Shown here piece after piece: positions 43,564 through 53,395 of a stretch of 55,916 nt of DNA. A program made the translations under genes and the position numbers. Numbering within the stretch: position 1 is the first letter of the stretch; each line of letters opens with the position of its first letter. The notes below the pieces were generated by a model. That model worked only from the letters and a program-made list of their open reading frames with translations. It did not search any database and was not told the origin of the DNA. This stretch comes from an uncultured Pelagibacteraceae bacterium (GTDB lineage Bacteria > Pseudomonadota > Alphaproteobacteria > Pelagibacterales > Pelagibacteraceae), in the NCBI GenBank assembly GCA_902626575.1, contig CACOFY010000004.1, forward strand, positions 1 to 55,916. Reading direction: 5' to 3'.

Positions 43564-44379
43564 ACAAGTTCTTTAACAATTATAATGGTTGCTTATAAAC
43601 CTAAAATAGATTTATTGAAATCATTAATTTGTAAATTTAATACAAACTATCCAATCATCATTGTAAATAATTCTGAAGAAAAATTAGATAAAAATTTATA
43701 CGAATTAGACAACTTAAAAATTATAGATGCTGAAAAAAATTTAGGAAATGGTGCTGGAATAAATAGATGCTTAAATAATTGTAACACTAATTTAGCCTTG
43801 TATTTAGATATCGATGTTGAATTTGATAACAGTAGCTTAGAACAATTACTAAATTACTCAAAAAAACACAATAATTTTAGTGTTCTAGTGCCAAATGGAC
43901 AAAACAAAATTTATAAAGAAGAAATTATAAAAAAGTGGGATATAGAGGGATCAGTTATGCTAATAAACAAAAAAACTATAAATAATAAAGTTCGGTTTGA
44001 TGAAAACTATTTTTTATATTTTGAAGAAATAGATTTCTTTTTTAATTGTTTAAAGAAAGGATTAAATGTTTTTTTTATACCTAAAGTAAAATTTAAACAT
44101 AATAACGCATCAAGTATAGATGAGAAAAAAGTTGGTAACATAAAAAAAATTAATCTACTTCGAGAATGGCACTATATGTGGTCTCAATTTTATTTTTATA
44201 AAAAAAATTTTTCATTGTTAAAAGCATTACAAAAATGTTTACCATTTTTTTTTAAGGATATAGCGATACTAATAATGAGCATATTTAAACTTAATTTAGA
44301 TAAAATAAGTTTTCGATCAATAAGAATAAGTGGATTTTTAAGTTCACTTTTAAATCTAAAATCAAAAAAAAGAATATAA
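43558..44379 (+). CDS. Family 2 glycosyltransferase
   Basis: A 273-residue GT2 starting at ATG 43558 (MHTSSLTIIMVAYKPK). A longer frame from 43474 has a hydrophobic Phe-rich extension that is antisense to the CmcI-like gene and is rejected. PIIIVNNS, NLGNGAGINRCLNNC and the metal site ALYLDIDVEFD lead to YFLYFEEIDFFFNCLKKGL, the usual rhamnosyltransferase-like acceptor motif. The C-terminus holds a hydrophobic stretch (FKDIAILIMSIF) that may touch the membrane. Followed by a methyltransferase after 8 bases. Confidence 0.87.
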   Translation: MHTSSLTIIMVAYKPKIDLLKSLICKFNTNYPIIIVNNSEEKLDKNLYELDNLKIIDAEKNLGNGAGINRCLNNCNTNLALYLDIDVEFDNSSLEQLLNYSKKHNNFSVLVPNGQNKIYKEEIIKKWDIEGSVMLINKKTINNKVRFDENYFLYFEEIDFFFNCLKKGLNVFFIPKVKFKHNNASSIDEKKVGNIKKINLLREWHYMWSQFYFYKKNFSLLKALQKCLPFFFKDIAILIMSIFKLNLDKISFRSIRISGFLSSLLNLKSKKRI

Positions 44380-44387
44380 GTACTTTA

Positions 44388-45128
44388 ATGAAAATATTTA
44401 ATAAAGTTTTAAAAGGTCAAAATTTAGAGGAAATTAATATCCAAAATTTAAACAATAAAATTTGGAAAGAAATAGTTCTAAAAAAAATTAGGAAAAATCA
44501 AAAGAATTTTAAATTAGTAATTTCTTCCTCAATATTGCCATTATTATTTTCGTTAGAATTTTTAAAAAAAAAATTTAAAATTCTAGATTACGGTTCAGGA
44601 AGTATGGATGTTTATTTTGAATTGAATGCTCTTTTAAAAAATTTAAATATTAAATATAAAAAAAAATCAAAGCAAATTTATCTTGATATGGTTGAGTTGC
44701 CAGTGATTCTTGATATTTACAAAAAAATAAAATTTTCAAGTTATTTTAAGTGTAATTTTTTTGATAATTTTAAGATGAAAAAATATGATGTAATATATAT
44801 TTCAAATACACTGCATTATATTAATAAACCAGAGAAATTAATTAAACTTTTTATAAAGTCAAAAAGTAAATATATTATAATCAATAGTACAAGAATTAAT
44901 AAAACTAAAAAATTTATAACATTGCAAAAATTTTATAAGTATAAAATACCTACATGGTTTTTTGATGAAAAATATTTAGCTTCCCTTTTTAAAAAAAAAT
45001 ATGATTTAATCTTTAGCTCAGACTATCTTGATACATACTTAGGAAAAAGACAAGAAATACCAATGAAGAATTTTAAAAAAAAATATAGACTAAAAACCAC
45101 AAAAACATTAATTTTTAAAAAAAAATAG
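44388..45128 (+). CDS. Putative methyltransferase (TIGR04325-like)
   Basis: A 246-residue, very Lys-rich protein with a class I methyltransferase core: ILDYGSGSMDVYFELN as motif I, DMVELPVILDIY after the second strand and VIYISNTLHYINKPEKLIKL as the post-motif region. The ELPV segment and overall layout recall the TIGR04325 methyltransferases found in polysaccharide clusters. SAM binding is likely, acceptor unknown. The last gene of its two-gene block; the 28-base spacer to the convergent ABC transporter holds a T-run but no hairpin. Confidence 0.7.
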   Translation: MKIFNKVLKGQNLEEINIQNLNNKIWKEIVLKKIRKNQKNFKLVISSSILPLLFSLEFLKKKFKILDYGSGSMDVYFELNALLKNLNIKYKKKSKQIYLDMVELPVILDIYKKIKFSSYFKCNFFDNFKMKKYDVIYISNTLHYINKPEKLIKLFIKSKSKYIIINSTRINKTKKFITLQKFYKYKIPTWFFDEKYLASLFKKKYDLIFSSDYLDTYLGKRQEIPMKNFKKKYRLKTTKTLIFKKK

Positions 45129-45156
45129 ATTTCATTGATAAATAAAAATATTTTTT

Positions 45157-46848
45157 TTAAAATTTTTCAACGTTATAAATCTTATCACAAAAATTTAAAA
45201 GATTGTGTTTATGAGTGCTTATAATTATTGTTTTCTTCCCATGAAAATTTTTTTTTACATCATTCATTATTTCTTTTTCAGTTTTTTCGTCTAGGGCTGA
45301 GGTAGCCTCATCAAAGATCAAAACTTCTGACTCTCTATATAATGCTCTAGCTAAAATTATTCTTTGTCGTTGACCACCTGACAGATTTTTTCCGTCTTCC
45401 TCAATTAGAAAATTTAATCCCTCTTTATTTTCACTGGCTAAATAATAAATTTGGGATAGTTTTAAACATTCTTCTACTTTTGAGTAATTTATTTCATCTT
45501 CGATCTCACCAAATGCAACATTGTTCTTCAGTGATGAATTTAAAAGATAATTTTTTTGTGAAATACAAGAGATTTTAGATTGCCATTCATGTATTAAATT
45601 CTTATCAAAGTTTTTATGGTTTAAAGCTATCTTCCCAAAATTAGGTTGTAACATACCAGTCACAATATCAATTAATGTTGATTTTCCGCTACCAGAGGAA
45701 CCAATAATACCGATAGTCTCATTTTTTTTTATATTGAGATTGATATTTTTAAACACAAAACTACTATCATCATAACCGAATTTGACTGCCGTCAACTCTA
45801 GTTCTTCAAAATTTAAATTGTTTTTTTTAATTTCGATATTTTTTTCATCAGAAAAATTTGAAATTAATTCATTTACTTTATTTATTATATCAATTTTAAA
45901 AGTTAACCCACTCAATTGATTTGTAATTCTAGATACTGATGGAATTGCTCTAAAAATTAGTGCTGTAATAAATGTTAAAGTTACTAATGTATCAGTAGTA
46001 TTGTTGCTTTTAGAAAATAAGAAATAAACTATTGTGCTTATACATAAAATTACCAAAACTTCAATTACTAATCTTGGTAACTCTGTAAAAAAACTATTTT
46101 TAACATTTGTAATTGCCTGCTTGCTTAAATTTTTTCTAAATTCATTTAAAAAAAAATTTTGTTTTTTTTGTAAAATGATATCTCTAATACTGCTAAAAGT
46201 ATTAATATAATTATTAATTAATTTTTCGGTAAGTAAATTTGTCAATTCTCCGTATTTTTTCAGCTTTGTTTTTAAAAATGAGAATGTAACTATAATGAAA
46301 AGAATTGATAAAAGTGAGATAAAAATACCTGCGACTGCATCTCTAAAAAAAATGATTGAAAGTATTCCAACTAAAATCAAAAGTTCAAGAAAAGCATTAA
46401 AAAAATTTTCAATAACATTAATATATTCACCAACAAAGCTTAAATTTCTGATAATGTTTGATTTATCTCTCTTTAAGTAAAATGAGTATGATTGACTCAC
46501 ATAAGATTTGTAAATTCTACTTGTAAAATCAATTTGTATATCTGCTAAAAATTTTTTTTTGAAAAATACCATAAATGCATAAAAAAGATTTTTTATAAAA
46601 AAGGTTATTATTAAAAATACTAAACAAAATAAAATCTGCTGATTCTTTGTCCAATCATCAAAAATTGAAAATTGGGCAAATTGTAAGTAAAAATTATCAT
46701 TTATAATTAATGTTATTATCGGCAATATAAGAACTAACGAAAAAAGCTCTAAAATAAGTAAAAGAAGTGTAAATAAGAAAATTATATTAAACTTTCTCTT
46801 CTCATTTTTGTTAATTTTTGAATATATTGATAAGAATAATTTTATCAT
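45157..46848 (-). CDS. ABC transporter, fused permease-ATPase (flippase type)
   Basis: A 563-residue half-transporter of the MsbA/PglK kind. About six membrane helices fill residues 20-310, then the nucleotide-binding domain shows Walker A GSSGSGKSTL, the signature LSGGQRQR, Walker B VLIFDEATSALDE and the H-loop STHKHN. It would work as a homodimer and probably flips lipid-linked oligosaccharide to the periplasm, as PglK does in Campylobacter; lipid A-core or peptide export are alternatives. No Wzx is recognised in the window, which supports the flippase reading. It overlaps the dioxygenase gene by one base. Confidence 0.92.
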   Translation of the reverse strand: MIKLFLSIYSKINKNEKRKFNIIFLFTLLLLILELFSLVLILPIITLIINDNFYLQFAQFSIFDDWTKNQQILFCLVFLIITFFIKNLFYAFMVFFKKKFLADIQIDFTSRIYKSYVSQSYSFYLKRDKSNIIRNLSFVGEYINVIENFFNAFLELLILVGILSIIFFRDAVAGIFISLLSILFIIVTFSFLKTKLKKYGELTNLLTEKLINNYINTFSSIRDIILQKKQNFFLNEFRKNLSKQAITNVKNSFFTELPRLVIEVLVILCISTIVYFLFSKSNNTTDTLVTLTFITALIFRAIPSVSRITNQLSGLTFKIDIINKVNELISNFSDEKNIEIKKNNLNFEELELTAVKFGYDDSSFVFKNINLNIKKNETIGIIGSSGSGKSTLIDIVTGMLQPNFGKIALNHKNFDKNLIHEWQSKISCISQKNYLLNSSLKNNVAFGEIEDEINYSKVEECLKLSQIYYLASENKEGLNFLIEEDGKNLSGGQRQRIILARALYRESEVLIFDEATSALDEKTEKEIMNDVKKNFHGKKTIIISTHKHNLLNFCDKIYNVEKF

Positions 46849-47681
46849 TAATAGAATTTTTCAATAATTCTTTTTGGAAAATGATTTTTGTAATTTTGTA
46901 ACTTATTCTTTGAGTAAAAATAATTTGTCATTGCATATCTGCATCCACTTTTTAAAGGGGAGCCTCGATGTATGAGACTTGTATTAACTAATAATAAATT
47001 TCCAGCCTCTCCTGTTATTTTTATTATATTAGTTTTATTAGTATCAGTAATATTATTTATATCATCACTAGAGTATCTTGTATCAGGAAATTTTTTTTTT
47101 AATTTTGTAAATAATTTTAAATTAGTGACATCTTTATTAGAGTTTTTTATTATTTCAAATGGACCATTTTCTTCATTAACGTCATTTAAATATAAAATTG
47201 ATTTAAATTGGTTGGAGTGTGAATCCTTATGCCACCCTCCACCTGATCCTAAATTATCATTTTTAAAAATAGTTTTGTTTGCCATTATCATAAAAAGTTC
47301 TAATTCTTGTGATAAATACTGGGAACCTATTTCTTTAGTAAATAAGTTTAGATCCAAACTTTCTATTACTTTTGAAATATTTTCTGCTCCCATTATTCTA
47401 TGATCAGATTTATTCTCATCAACCCAAATATTTTTCGGATACATTTCAATAAAATTATCAATAATAAGTCTAATTTCTTTGCACTTATCAACGCTTAGGT
47501 AATTTTTAATTACATAATATCCATTTCGTTTTAAATCTTTTATTATTTGTTTATAGTTTTCACTGTTTTTTTTTTTGCTTAAAAAATTACTAAAATTGTT
47601 CTTTTTTTCAAAATAATTATATCTCTTAAATTTTATAAAATTATTGAAACCCTCTAAAAAACTTTTTAATCTATTATTCAT
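46848..47681 (-). CDS. Phytanoyl-CoA dioxygenase (PhyH)-like oxygenase
   Basis: A 277-residue Fe(II)/2-oxoglutarate oxygenase. NGYYVIKNYLSVDKCKEIR is the usual start of the fold; GGGWHKDSHSNQFKSILYL supplies the HxD iron ligands and LLLVNTSLIHRGSPLKSG the distal His and the 2-oxoglutarate Arg. Members hydroxylate lipids and small molecules, and some lie in glycan clusters. The substrate here may be a sugar or lipid carrier; this is inference from its one-base overlap with the ABC flippase gene. Confidence 0.85.
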   Translation of the reverse strand: MNNRLKSFLEGFNNFIKFKRYNYFEKKNNFSNFLSKKKNSENYKQIIKDLKRNGYYVIKNYLSVDKCKEIRLIIDNFIEMYPKNIWVDENKSDHRIMGAENISKVIESLDLNLFTKEIGSQYLSQELELFMIMANKTIFKNDNLGSGGGWHKDSHSNQFKSILYLNDVNEENGPFEIIKNSNKDVTNLKLFTKLKKKFPDTRYSSDDINNITDTNKTNIIKITGEAGNLLLVNTSLIHRGSPLKSGCRYAMTNYFYSKNKLQNYKNHFPKRIIEKFY

Positions 47682-47759
47682 TATTTAATTTAATAAAAAA
47701 AATTTTGCCATAATTAATATATACTAATTCAAACATATGCGATATTTAACTACCTATCT

Positions 47760-48782
47760 ATGAAACCTGAGTTAACCATTATATTACTTTTGAAAGAAAG
47801 ACAAAGTTATACATCTAGGTTTATAGAGTATTATTTAAAAAATAATTTAGGCTATAATTTGTTCATTTCTGATGGCAGTAAAAGGAAATTAGAACCTAAA
47901 ATACTTAATAAAATAAAAAAAAATTCCAAGATTACTTATAGAAAGTTTAGAGAGGATAAGAATTACAAAATATATCATAAAAAAATTTTATTATCCTTGC
48001 AAATGGTCAAAACAAAGTTTGTTTGTTTTGCATGTAACGATGATTTTTTAATTTATCCCACTTTGTATAAATGTATGAGAATTTTGAAAAAAGATAAAAA
48101 GTTAAATGGTGCTGGTGGGACAATTTATAATTTTTCTCTTAAGAGAGATCTAAAATCCAATTTTTATTTATCAGATGTAAAACCTCTTTATTTAAGAAAT
48201 AATTTTAATCAATCAAGCAAAATAACCAGGGTAAAATATTTTCTTAAAAATTTTAAGAGTACTATGCACTATATAATGAACAGAAAAAATTTAATTAAGT
48301 GTTATAAAGAGTCAAGCAAACATTTTCATTTTAATATTGAATTAAAAGACCACTTTATAGATTTAAATAATATTATCATAGGTGGTATAAAAATTATAAA
48401 TTCACCAATATTGTTTCACGAAGCAATTCCAAACTCGGAGTCATCTAAAAGGCCTAATCTGATTATTAATAATTTAGGCAAAAAAAATTTTATTGAAGAC
48501 GTAATAAAATTGTCCAAACTTATTTCAAATAAAATTAAAATGGATAATCTTGAATTGTTTAAAGAATATTATAGTAACTCTTTACATCCAATAATGAAAA
48601 ATATTGAATTTAAAAGAGAGTTAGGTTCTAAAGAAATTCTTAACATGATAAATAAAAAAATAAATAGAAGACTATTTTTTAAGAAAAATAATTTTAAAAA
48701 TAAAGTTGTTATCAACAAAAAAGTTAAAACAATTGTAAATGATATAAATAATTTTTTAATTAAAAATAAACATGAAATCTGA
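47760..48782 (+). CDS. Glycosyltransferase (TIGR00180-like)
   Basis: A 340-residue GT-A-type enzyme: LTIILLLKERQSYTSRFIEY, LFISDGSKRKLEPK, and the metal site FVCFACNDDFLIYPTLYKCM near residue 95, patterns of the TIGR00180 glycosyltransferase domain. The C-terminal 120 residues are Lys/Asn-rich with no recognisable domain. Its end overlaps the nucleotide-sugar dehydrogenase gene by 11 bases, so both belong to one plus-strand set. Donor unknown, but a uronic acid is a reasonable guess from the neighbour. Confidence 0.8.
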   Translation: MKPELTIILLLKERQSYTSRFIEYYLKNNLGYNLFISDGSKRKLEPKILNKIKKNSKITYRKFREDKNYKIYHKKILLSLQMVKTKFVCFACNDDFLIYPTLYKCMRILKKDKKLNGAGGTIYNFSLKRDLKSNFYLSDVKPLYLRNNFNQSSKITRVKYFLKNFKSTMHYIMNRKNLIKCYKESSKHFHFNIELKDHFIDLNNIIIGGIKIINSPILFHEAIPNSESSKRPNLIINNLGKKNFIEDVIKLSKLISNKIKMDNLELFKEYYSNSLHPIMKNIEFKRELGSKEILNMINKKINRRLFFKKNNFKNKVVINKKVKTIVNDINNFLIKNKHEI

Positions 48783-50064
48783 AAACTATTACCAAATTCT
48801 TGAAAAAAAAATTACAAAAAAAAAATGTTTAGTGGGAATTATTGGCGTGGGTTATGTAGGTCTTAATCTTCTAATTCAATTTAATAAAAATAAAATTAAT
48901 ACAATTGGCTTTGATACAAACATTAAAAAAATTAATATGCTAAAAAAAAATTTATCCCCAATAACCTATTTAAAAAAGAAAGATTTGAAATTTTCAAAAA
49001 ATTTTAGTGAGTTTGATTCTAGCTACAAAAGAATTAATTTATGTGACGTTATAATTATATGTTTGCCAACTCCCGTAAAAAAAAATACACAACCTGATTT
49101 AAGTAATATTACAAATTTTATTAAAAAAATTAAAAGTAACATTTCAAAAGGTAAATTAATAATTCTTGAAAGCACGACTTATCCTGGAACAACTAGAGAA
49201 GAAATTGTAGAAAAATTCAAAGCAAAATTTTATTTAGGTGAAGAGATTTTTGTTGCATATTCCCCTGAAAGAGAAAATCCAGGAGGAAAAATTAAATTTG
49301 ACAGTATTCCTAAAGTTTTATCTGGTTTTTCTAAAAGATGTACCAACTTATCTGAAAAACTCTACGATTTAATAGTAAAAAAAACCGTTAAAGCAAACTC
49401 TATTGAAGAAGCGGAAATGACAAAATTATTAGAGAATATTTATAGATCTGTAAATATTGGTCTTGTAAATGAGTTAAAAATTATTTGTAAATCTATGAAT
49501 TTGAACATTAATGAAGTAATAAAATTAGCTTCTACTAAACCTTTTGGCTTTACAAAGTTCCTGCCTGGTCCGGGAATTGGAGGTCACTGTATACCGATAG
49601 ATCCATACTATTTATACTGGCGTGCAAAAAAGTTTAATCAAAATTCTAAGTTCATAGAAATCGCAGGCAGAGTAAATATTGAAACGACTCTGTGGACTTT
49701 AAAAAATATAATTAAGATTTTGAAAAAATATAAGCTTAAAAATCCAAAAGTTTTAGTACTTGGTATTGCTTACAAAAAAAATATAGAAGATACAAGAGAG
49801 TCTGCAGGGGTTAAAATGATCAGCGAATTAATGAAAAAAAATATTAAAGTTGAATTTTCAGATCCCTTTGTGAAAAACGAAAAAGTTAATGGTGTAAAAA
49901 AAAAAAGTATAGATTTATATGATAAAAATATCAAAAAATTCGATTGTGTTGTTTTGGTAACAGACCATGACAAATTCAATTATAAAAAGATTATTAAAAA
50001 TGCGAAAATTATTATTGACTGCAGAGGAAGATTAAATAGAAAACATGATTTCTACCAGTTATGA
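48772..50064 (+). CDS. UDP-N-acetylhexosamine 6-dehydrogenase (WbpA-like)
   Basis: A 430-residue UDP-sugar dehydrogenase making a UDP-uronic acid with two NAD. VGIIGVGYVGLNLLIQF binds NAD, VIIICLPTPVKKNTQPDLS, LESTTYPGTTREEI and SPERENPGG follow, and the catalytic Cys is in GPGIGGHCIPIDPYYL. The STTYPGTT and PERENPG forms point to the UDP-GlcNAc/ManNAc group (WbpA, WbpO) rather than UDP-glucose dehydrogenase. With the AsnB-like, Gfo/Idh and DegT genes nearby it suggests an amidated amino-uronic acid. Overlaps both neighbours. Confidence 0.93.
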   Translation: MKSENYYQILEKKITKKKCLVGIIGVGYVGLNLLIQFNKNKINTIGFDTNIKKINMLKKNLSPITYLKKKDLKFSKNFSEFDSSYKRINLCDVIIICLPTPVKKNTQPDLSNITNFIKKIKSNISKGKLIILESTTYPGTTREEIVEKFKAKFYLGEEIFVAYSPERENPGGKIKFDSIPKVLSGFSKRCTNLSEKLYDLIVKKTVKANSIEEAEMTKLLENIYRSVNIGLVNELKIICKSMNLNINEVIKLASTKPFGFTKFLPGPGIGGHCIPIDPYYLYWRAKKFNQNSKFIEIAGRVNIETTLWTLKNIIKILKKYKLKNPKVLVLGIAYKKNIEDTRESAGVKMISELMKKNIKVEFSDPFVKNEKVNGVKKKSIDLYDKNIKKFDCVVLVTDHDKFNYKKIIKNAKIIIDCRGRLNRKHDFYQL

Positions 50065-51530
50065 TTTCTTATGTTAAATTCAATAAGCTTAGGCACAAGG
50101 CAATAGAAGATTTTATAAAAATTAATAAGAAAAAATTGAAGTATAAAAATTATGATCTTGAAGATATTCTTGTAAGATATTTGTGGATAAGGCTTACAAA
50201 TACAGAAAATTTTTACAACATTTTTAATAAAAAAAATGAAAAATATCAGATAATAACTTGTGAAGATGAAATAGAATATTCTTTTTTTAAATATTTAAAT
50301 AAAAAACATAATTTAAAAAAAAAAATTGTTAAAAAAAAAAACATCTTTTTTTCTATCATATCATACATAAAAAGTTACGATATTATAATTTTTATTCTCA
50401 ACTTATTAAAAGTTAATAAAGTCAAAAGCAATTTTAAAGATATTGATGTTTTAGTTTACACAAATTCTGAGAGGAAATTTAACTTATTTTACAGGATTGC
50501 AAAAAAATGTCCAAAACTAAACTTTGGGGTAGTAAGAGATATTGAAAAATATCAAGAAAATAACAAAGATAATATTTTTTTTATTAATAAAAAAAACTTT
50601 TTTAATTTTGAGAAGAATATGAATTTTAATAGCGTTGAATATAAATTTTCTAATTTATTCAACGTCTATGAAAATATAATCAAATTTTATAAACCTAAAA
50701 TTATAATTGTAATCGAAGGTGATTCAGTTGTTCACAGTGTATTAGCAGAAATAGCAAAAATAAGTGCTATAAAAATTTATTGTTTAGAATGGGGATTGGG
50801 ACCTCCTTATCTAAATTTTAATAATTATGATAAGTTTGATTTTAAAAATTATTTTAAAAAATATATTTTTTTGTCTTGGGGAAAAAAAGTAGTAAAATAT
50901 TTAAATTTAAGAAATCAGATTAAAAATTATAAAATTATAGGAAATCCTAATTTTTCTTTTAATCTTAAAAAAAATTCCTCAAAAGATATACTATTTGCTC
51001 TAGGCCCAATTTATGAATTTTTATGGCATTCAGAGGATGATATTAAAAAATTGTTACAATTTGCAAACTGGGTAGGAAAAAGATTTCCAAAAAAAAGAAT
51101 TTATGTAAGGCCTCATAATCATATGAATCAAAAATATCTTAGTCTCATAAAAAATAATACTGGAAATTTAAACAATATAATAATCAACAAATTTGATGAT
51201 GATTTTAAAAAAATTTTAGATAATATATCGATCGTTTGTACAATTTCCTCTACTCTTGCCTATGAATGTATAAGTTTTGGTAAGATACCCTTTTACATAA
51301 ATTGCTATCCGAATGTGAGAAAAAATTATAAGGAAATTATTGAAAAAAAACTAGGAATTTTCTGTAATGACTATACTTCAGCTAAAAAAAAAATAATTGA
51401 TCTGCTTAGTAATACAAAAACTTTTAATAATTTGAAAAAAAATATTAATAAAAGAAAAAAAGATTATATACTTTGCTCAGGTAATGACTCTATAAATCTT
51501 TTAAAAAAGGAAATTATAAAAAATTTTTAG
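50061..51530 (+). CDS. Putative GT-B glycosyltransferase, capsule-synthesis-like
   Basis: A 489-residue protein of no family I can name with certainty. The C-terminal half looks like a GT-B domain: IIVIEGDSVVHSVLAEI, YCLEWGLGPPYL, YKIIGNPNF, KRIYVRPHNHMNQKYLSLI, IVCTISSTLAYECISFGK, reminiscent of Kdo/polysialic-type capsule transferases (KpsC/KpsS or related). The N-terminal 150 residues are helical and Lys-rich with one hydrophobic patch. No signal peptide. It overlaps the dehydrogenase gene by four bases (ATGA) and converges on the AsnB gene with four bases shared. Confidence 0.6.
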   Translation: MISYVKFNKLRHKAIEDFIKINKKKLKYKNYDLEDILVRYLWIRLTNTENFYNIFNKKNEKYQIITCEDEIEYSFFKYLNKKHNLKKKIVKKKNIFFSIISYIKSYDIIIFILNLLKVNKVKSNFKDIDVLVYTNSERKFNLFYRIAKKCPKLNFGVVRDIEKYQENNKDNIFFINKKNFFNFEKNMNFNSVEYKFSNLFNVYENIIKFYKPKIIIVIEGDSVVHSVLAEIAKISAIKIYCLEWGLGPPYLNFNNYDKFDFKNYFKKYIFLSWGKKVVKYLNLRNQIKNYKIIGNPNFSFNLKKNSSKDILFALGPIYEFLWHSEDDIKKLLQFANWVGKRFPKKRIYVRPHNHMNQKYLSLIKNNTGNLNNIIINKFDDDFKKILDNISIVCTISSTLAYECISFGKIPFYINCYPNVRKNYKEIIEKKLGIFCNDYTSAKKKIIDLLSNTKTFNNLKKNINKRKKDYILCSGNDSINLLKKEIIKNF

Positions 51531-53386
51531 TTATTTTTTCTAGAATAAAGTTTTTCTAAGTTTAGTAATTGCCAGACAAGATTGGAATTCACAACACTTT
51601 CATTTTTTCTAAAATTCAATAAAAAACTTTTTAACCTATTTTTGTTAACAAATCCTGAGGAATTGAAATTAGAGGACATCAACTTCTCATACATCCAATC
51701 AAAAAGTTTTGTTTTTAACCATTTAGTTTGTGGGTCTGATACATATTTTTTTTTTCTTCTCATAAATTTATTATTTTTTAATAAATTTAGATCTTCAAAT
51801 AATTTAAAATAAACTTCTCTATAACCATGTCTGAGTACTCCATTTTTTATAAATCGATCATTTTTTTGATAGTAAAAATATTCAACAATATTATGATCCA
51901 AGATAGGTACTCTCAATTCTTTTCCGTGCGCCATTGATGCTCTATCACAACTTCTTAAAATTCTTGGTAACTTACAAAAAAATAAGTCTCTATAAATAAT
52001 TTTTTTCAATAAAGTTTTTTTGTCATTTAAATTTTCTAAAATTTTTTTATAGATCTTTTTGTTTAAACTTTTATCAAAATTAAATAAATCATCATTACTT
52101 GAAACTGTTCCATCAGCTGAAATTCCTCCTCCTAAATAACTTTTAAAAGAATTCAAAAAAAATTTAAAAAATTCATAGAAATTCATATTTTCTTCCTTCA
52201 AAAAACTTTGAATTTCAAGATGTGTCTTTTTCAAATTAATTTTTTTTAAATTATCTAAAATAAATAATGGAAAAATATATTTGTATCCACCGGCAATATC
52301 ATCACCTCCTTGTCCTTCTAATATTACTTTACAATCATTGTTATAGGATTTTTTAATCAGCAAATGTTTGGCGACAGTAACTAGCCCGGGCATCGGCTCA
52401 TCTTGAAAATACGAAATATTATCAAAATTTTTAATTACGTCATCATGGGTTATTTCACACAAATTTATTTTCCAATTATAATATTTTGACATTTCATAAA
52501 TTTCATCACTATGATTAAATTCTTTATCTTTAAAGTAATAGCTATTTGCAAAAATATTTTTTTGTCCTTTATTTATGTGGTTTAAAAAAGATATCATCAA
52601 ATTTGAATCAATGCCGGAACTTATATTAAGACCAATTTTTGTATCTGATTTTTGTTGAAGGGAAAAACTATTGAAAAAATATTTCTTAATTAAATTAAAA
52701 TCTTCATTATAATCTTTCTTATTATTTAAATCCCAATATTTTATCTTTTTTGAAACTTTAGTTTTTAAATCATAAACATGATAAGTTCCTTGACTAACTT
52801 GATTTATATCCTGAAAAAAAGTTTCCTCAGAAAAATCATAATAAGTGCTTTGTAAATAAAATTTTACTATCTTTTCATTGATTGTGATTTCATTAAAAAT
52901 TTTTAAAATTCCTTTTATTTCTGATGAAAAAAAATAATTATTATTTTTTTTATAATAATATAATGGTTTGATTCCTAGTCTATCTCTAACACAGTAAACT
53001 TTACCTTTATTTTTATCAAAAAGGATAAACGCATAAATTCCATTAATTTCATTAAAAATTTTTTCCCCAGTTTTAACAAATAATTCTAATAATACTTCGG
53101 TATCACTATTTGAGAAAGTAGAAATTTTATATTTTTCTTTCAGTTCTTGAAAATTATAAATTTCACCATTGTAAATTATAAAATATCTTCCTGATTTATC
53201 TTTCATTGGCATATTACCTCTGCTAGATAAATCAAAAATACTCAATCTGCACGAGCCCATTATTATATTTTCATCATAAAGGAAACCTTCATGATCAGGT
53301 CCTCTATGTGAAATAGAACTAATCATATCCTTTATATTTTTTGGTTCTTTTTTATCTGGTCCAAAAATAGAGGCTAAACCACACAT
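51527..53386 (-). CDS. asnB: Glutamine-hydrolysing asparagine synthase-type amidotransferase
   Basis: A 619-residue AsnB-type enzyme. MCGLASIFG provides the N-terminal Cys nucleophile, with RLSIFDLSSRGNMPM, YNGEIYNFQELKE and SDTEVLLELF of the class II glutaminase. The synthase domain has LNISSGIDSNLMISF, where the pyrophosphate loop reads SSGIDS instead of SGGxDS, and LEGQGGDDIAGGY. In polysaccharide clusters such enzymes amidate uronic acids rather than aspartate, as proposed for WbpS; the nearby UDP-HexNAc dehydrogenase supports that reading. It follows the Gfo/Idh gene after 9 bases. Confidence 0.92.
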   Translation of the reverse strand: MCGLASIFGPDKKEPKNIKDMISSISHRGPDHEGFLYDENIIMGSCRLSIFDLSSRGNMPMKDKSGRYFIIYNGEIYNFQELKEKYKISTFSNSDTEVLLELFVKTGEKIFNEINGIYAFILFDKNKGKVYCVRDRLGIKPLYYYKKNNNYFFSSEIKGILKIFNEITINEKIVKFYLQSTYYDFSEETFFQDINQVSQGTYHVYDLKTKVSKKIKYWDLNNKKDYNEDFNLIKKYFFNSFSLQQKSDTKIGLNISSGIDSNLMISFLNHINKGQKNIFANSYYFKDKEFNHSDEIYEMSKYYNWKINLCEITHDDVIKNFDNISYFQDEPMPGLVTVAKHLLIKKSYNNDCKVILEGQGGDDIAGGYKYIFPLFILDNLKKINLKKTHLEIQSFLKEENMNFYEFFKFFLNSFKSYLGGGISADGTVSSNDDLFNFDKSLNKKIYKKILENLNDKKTLLKKIIYRDLFFCKLPRILRSCDRASMAHGKELRVPILDHNIVEYFYYQKNDRFIKNGVLRHGYREVYFKLFEDLNLLKNNKFMRRKKKYVSDPQTKWLKTKLFDWMYEKLMSSNFNSSGFVNKNRLKSFLLNFRKNESVVNSNLVWQLLNLEKLYSRKNN

Positions 53387-53395
53387 AATTTTTTT

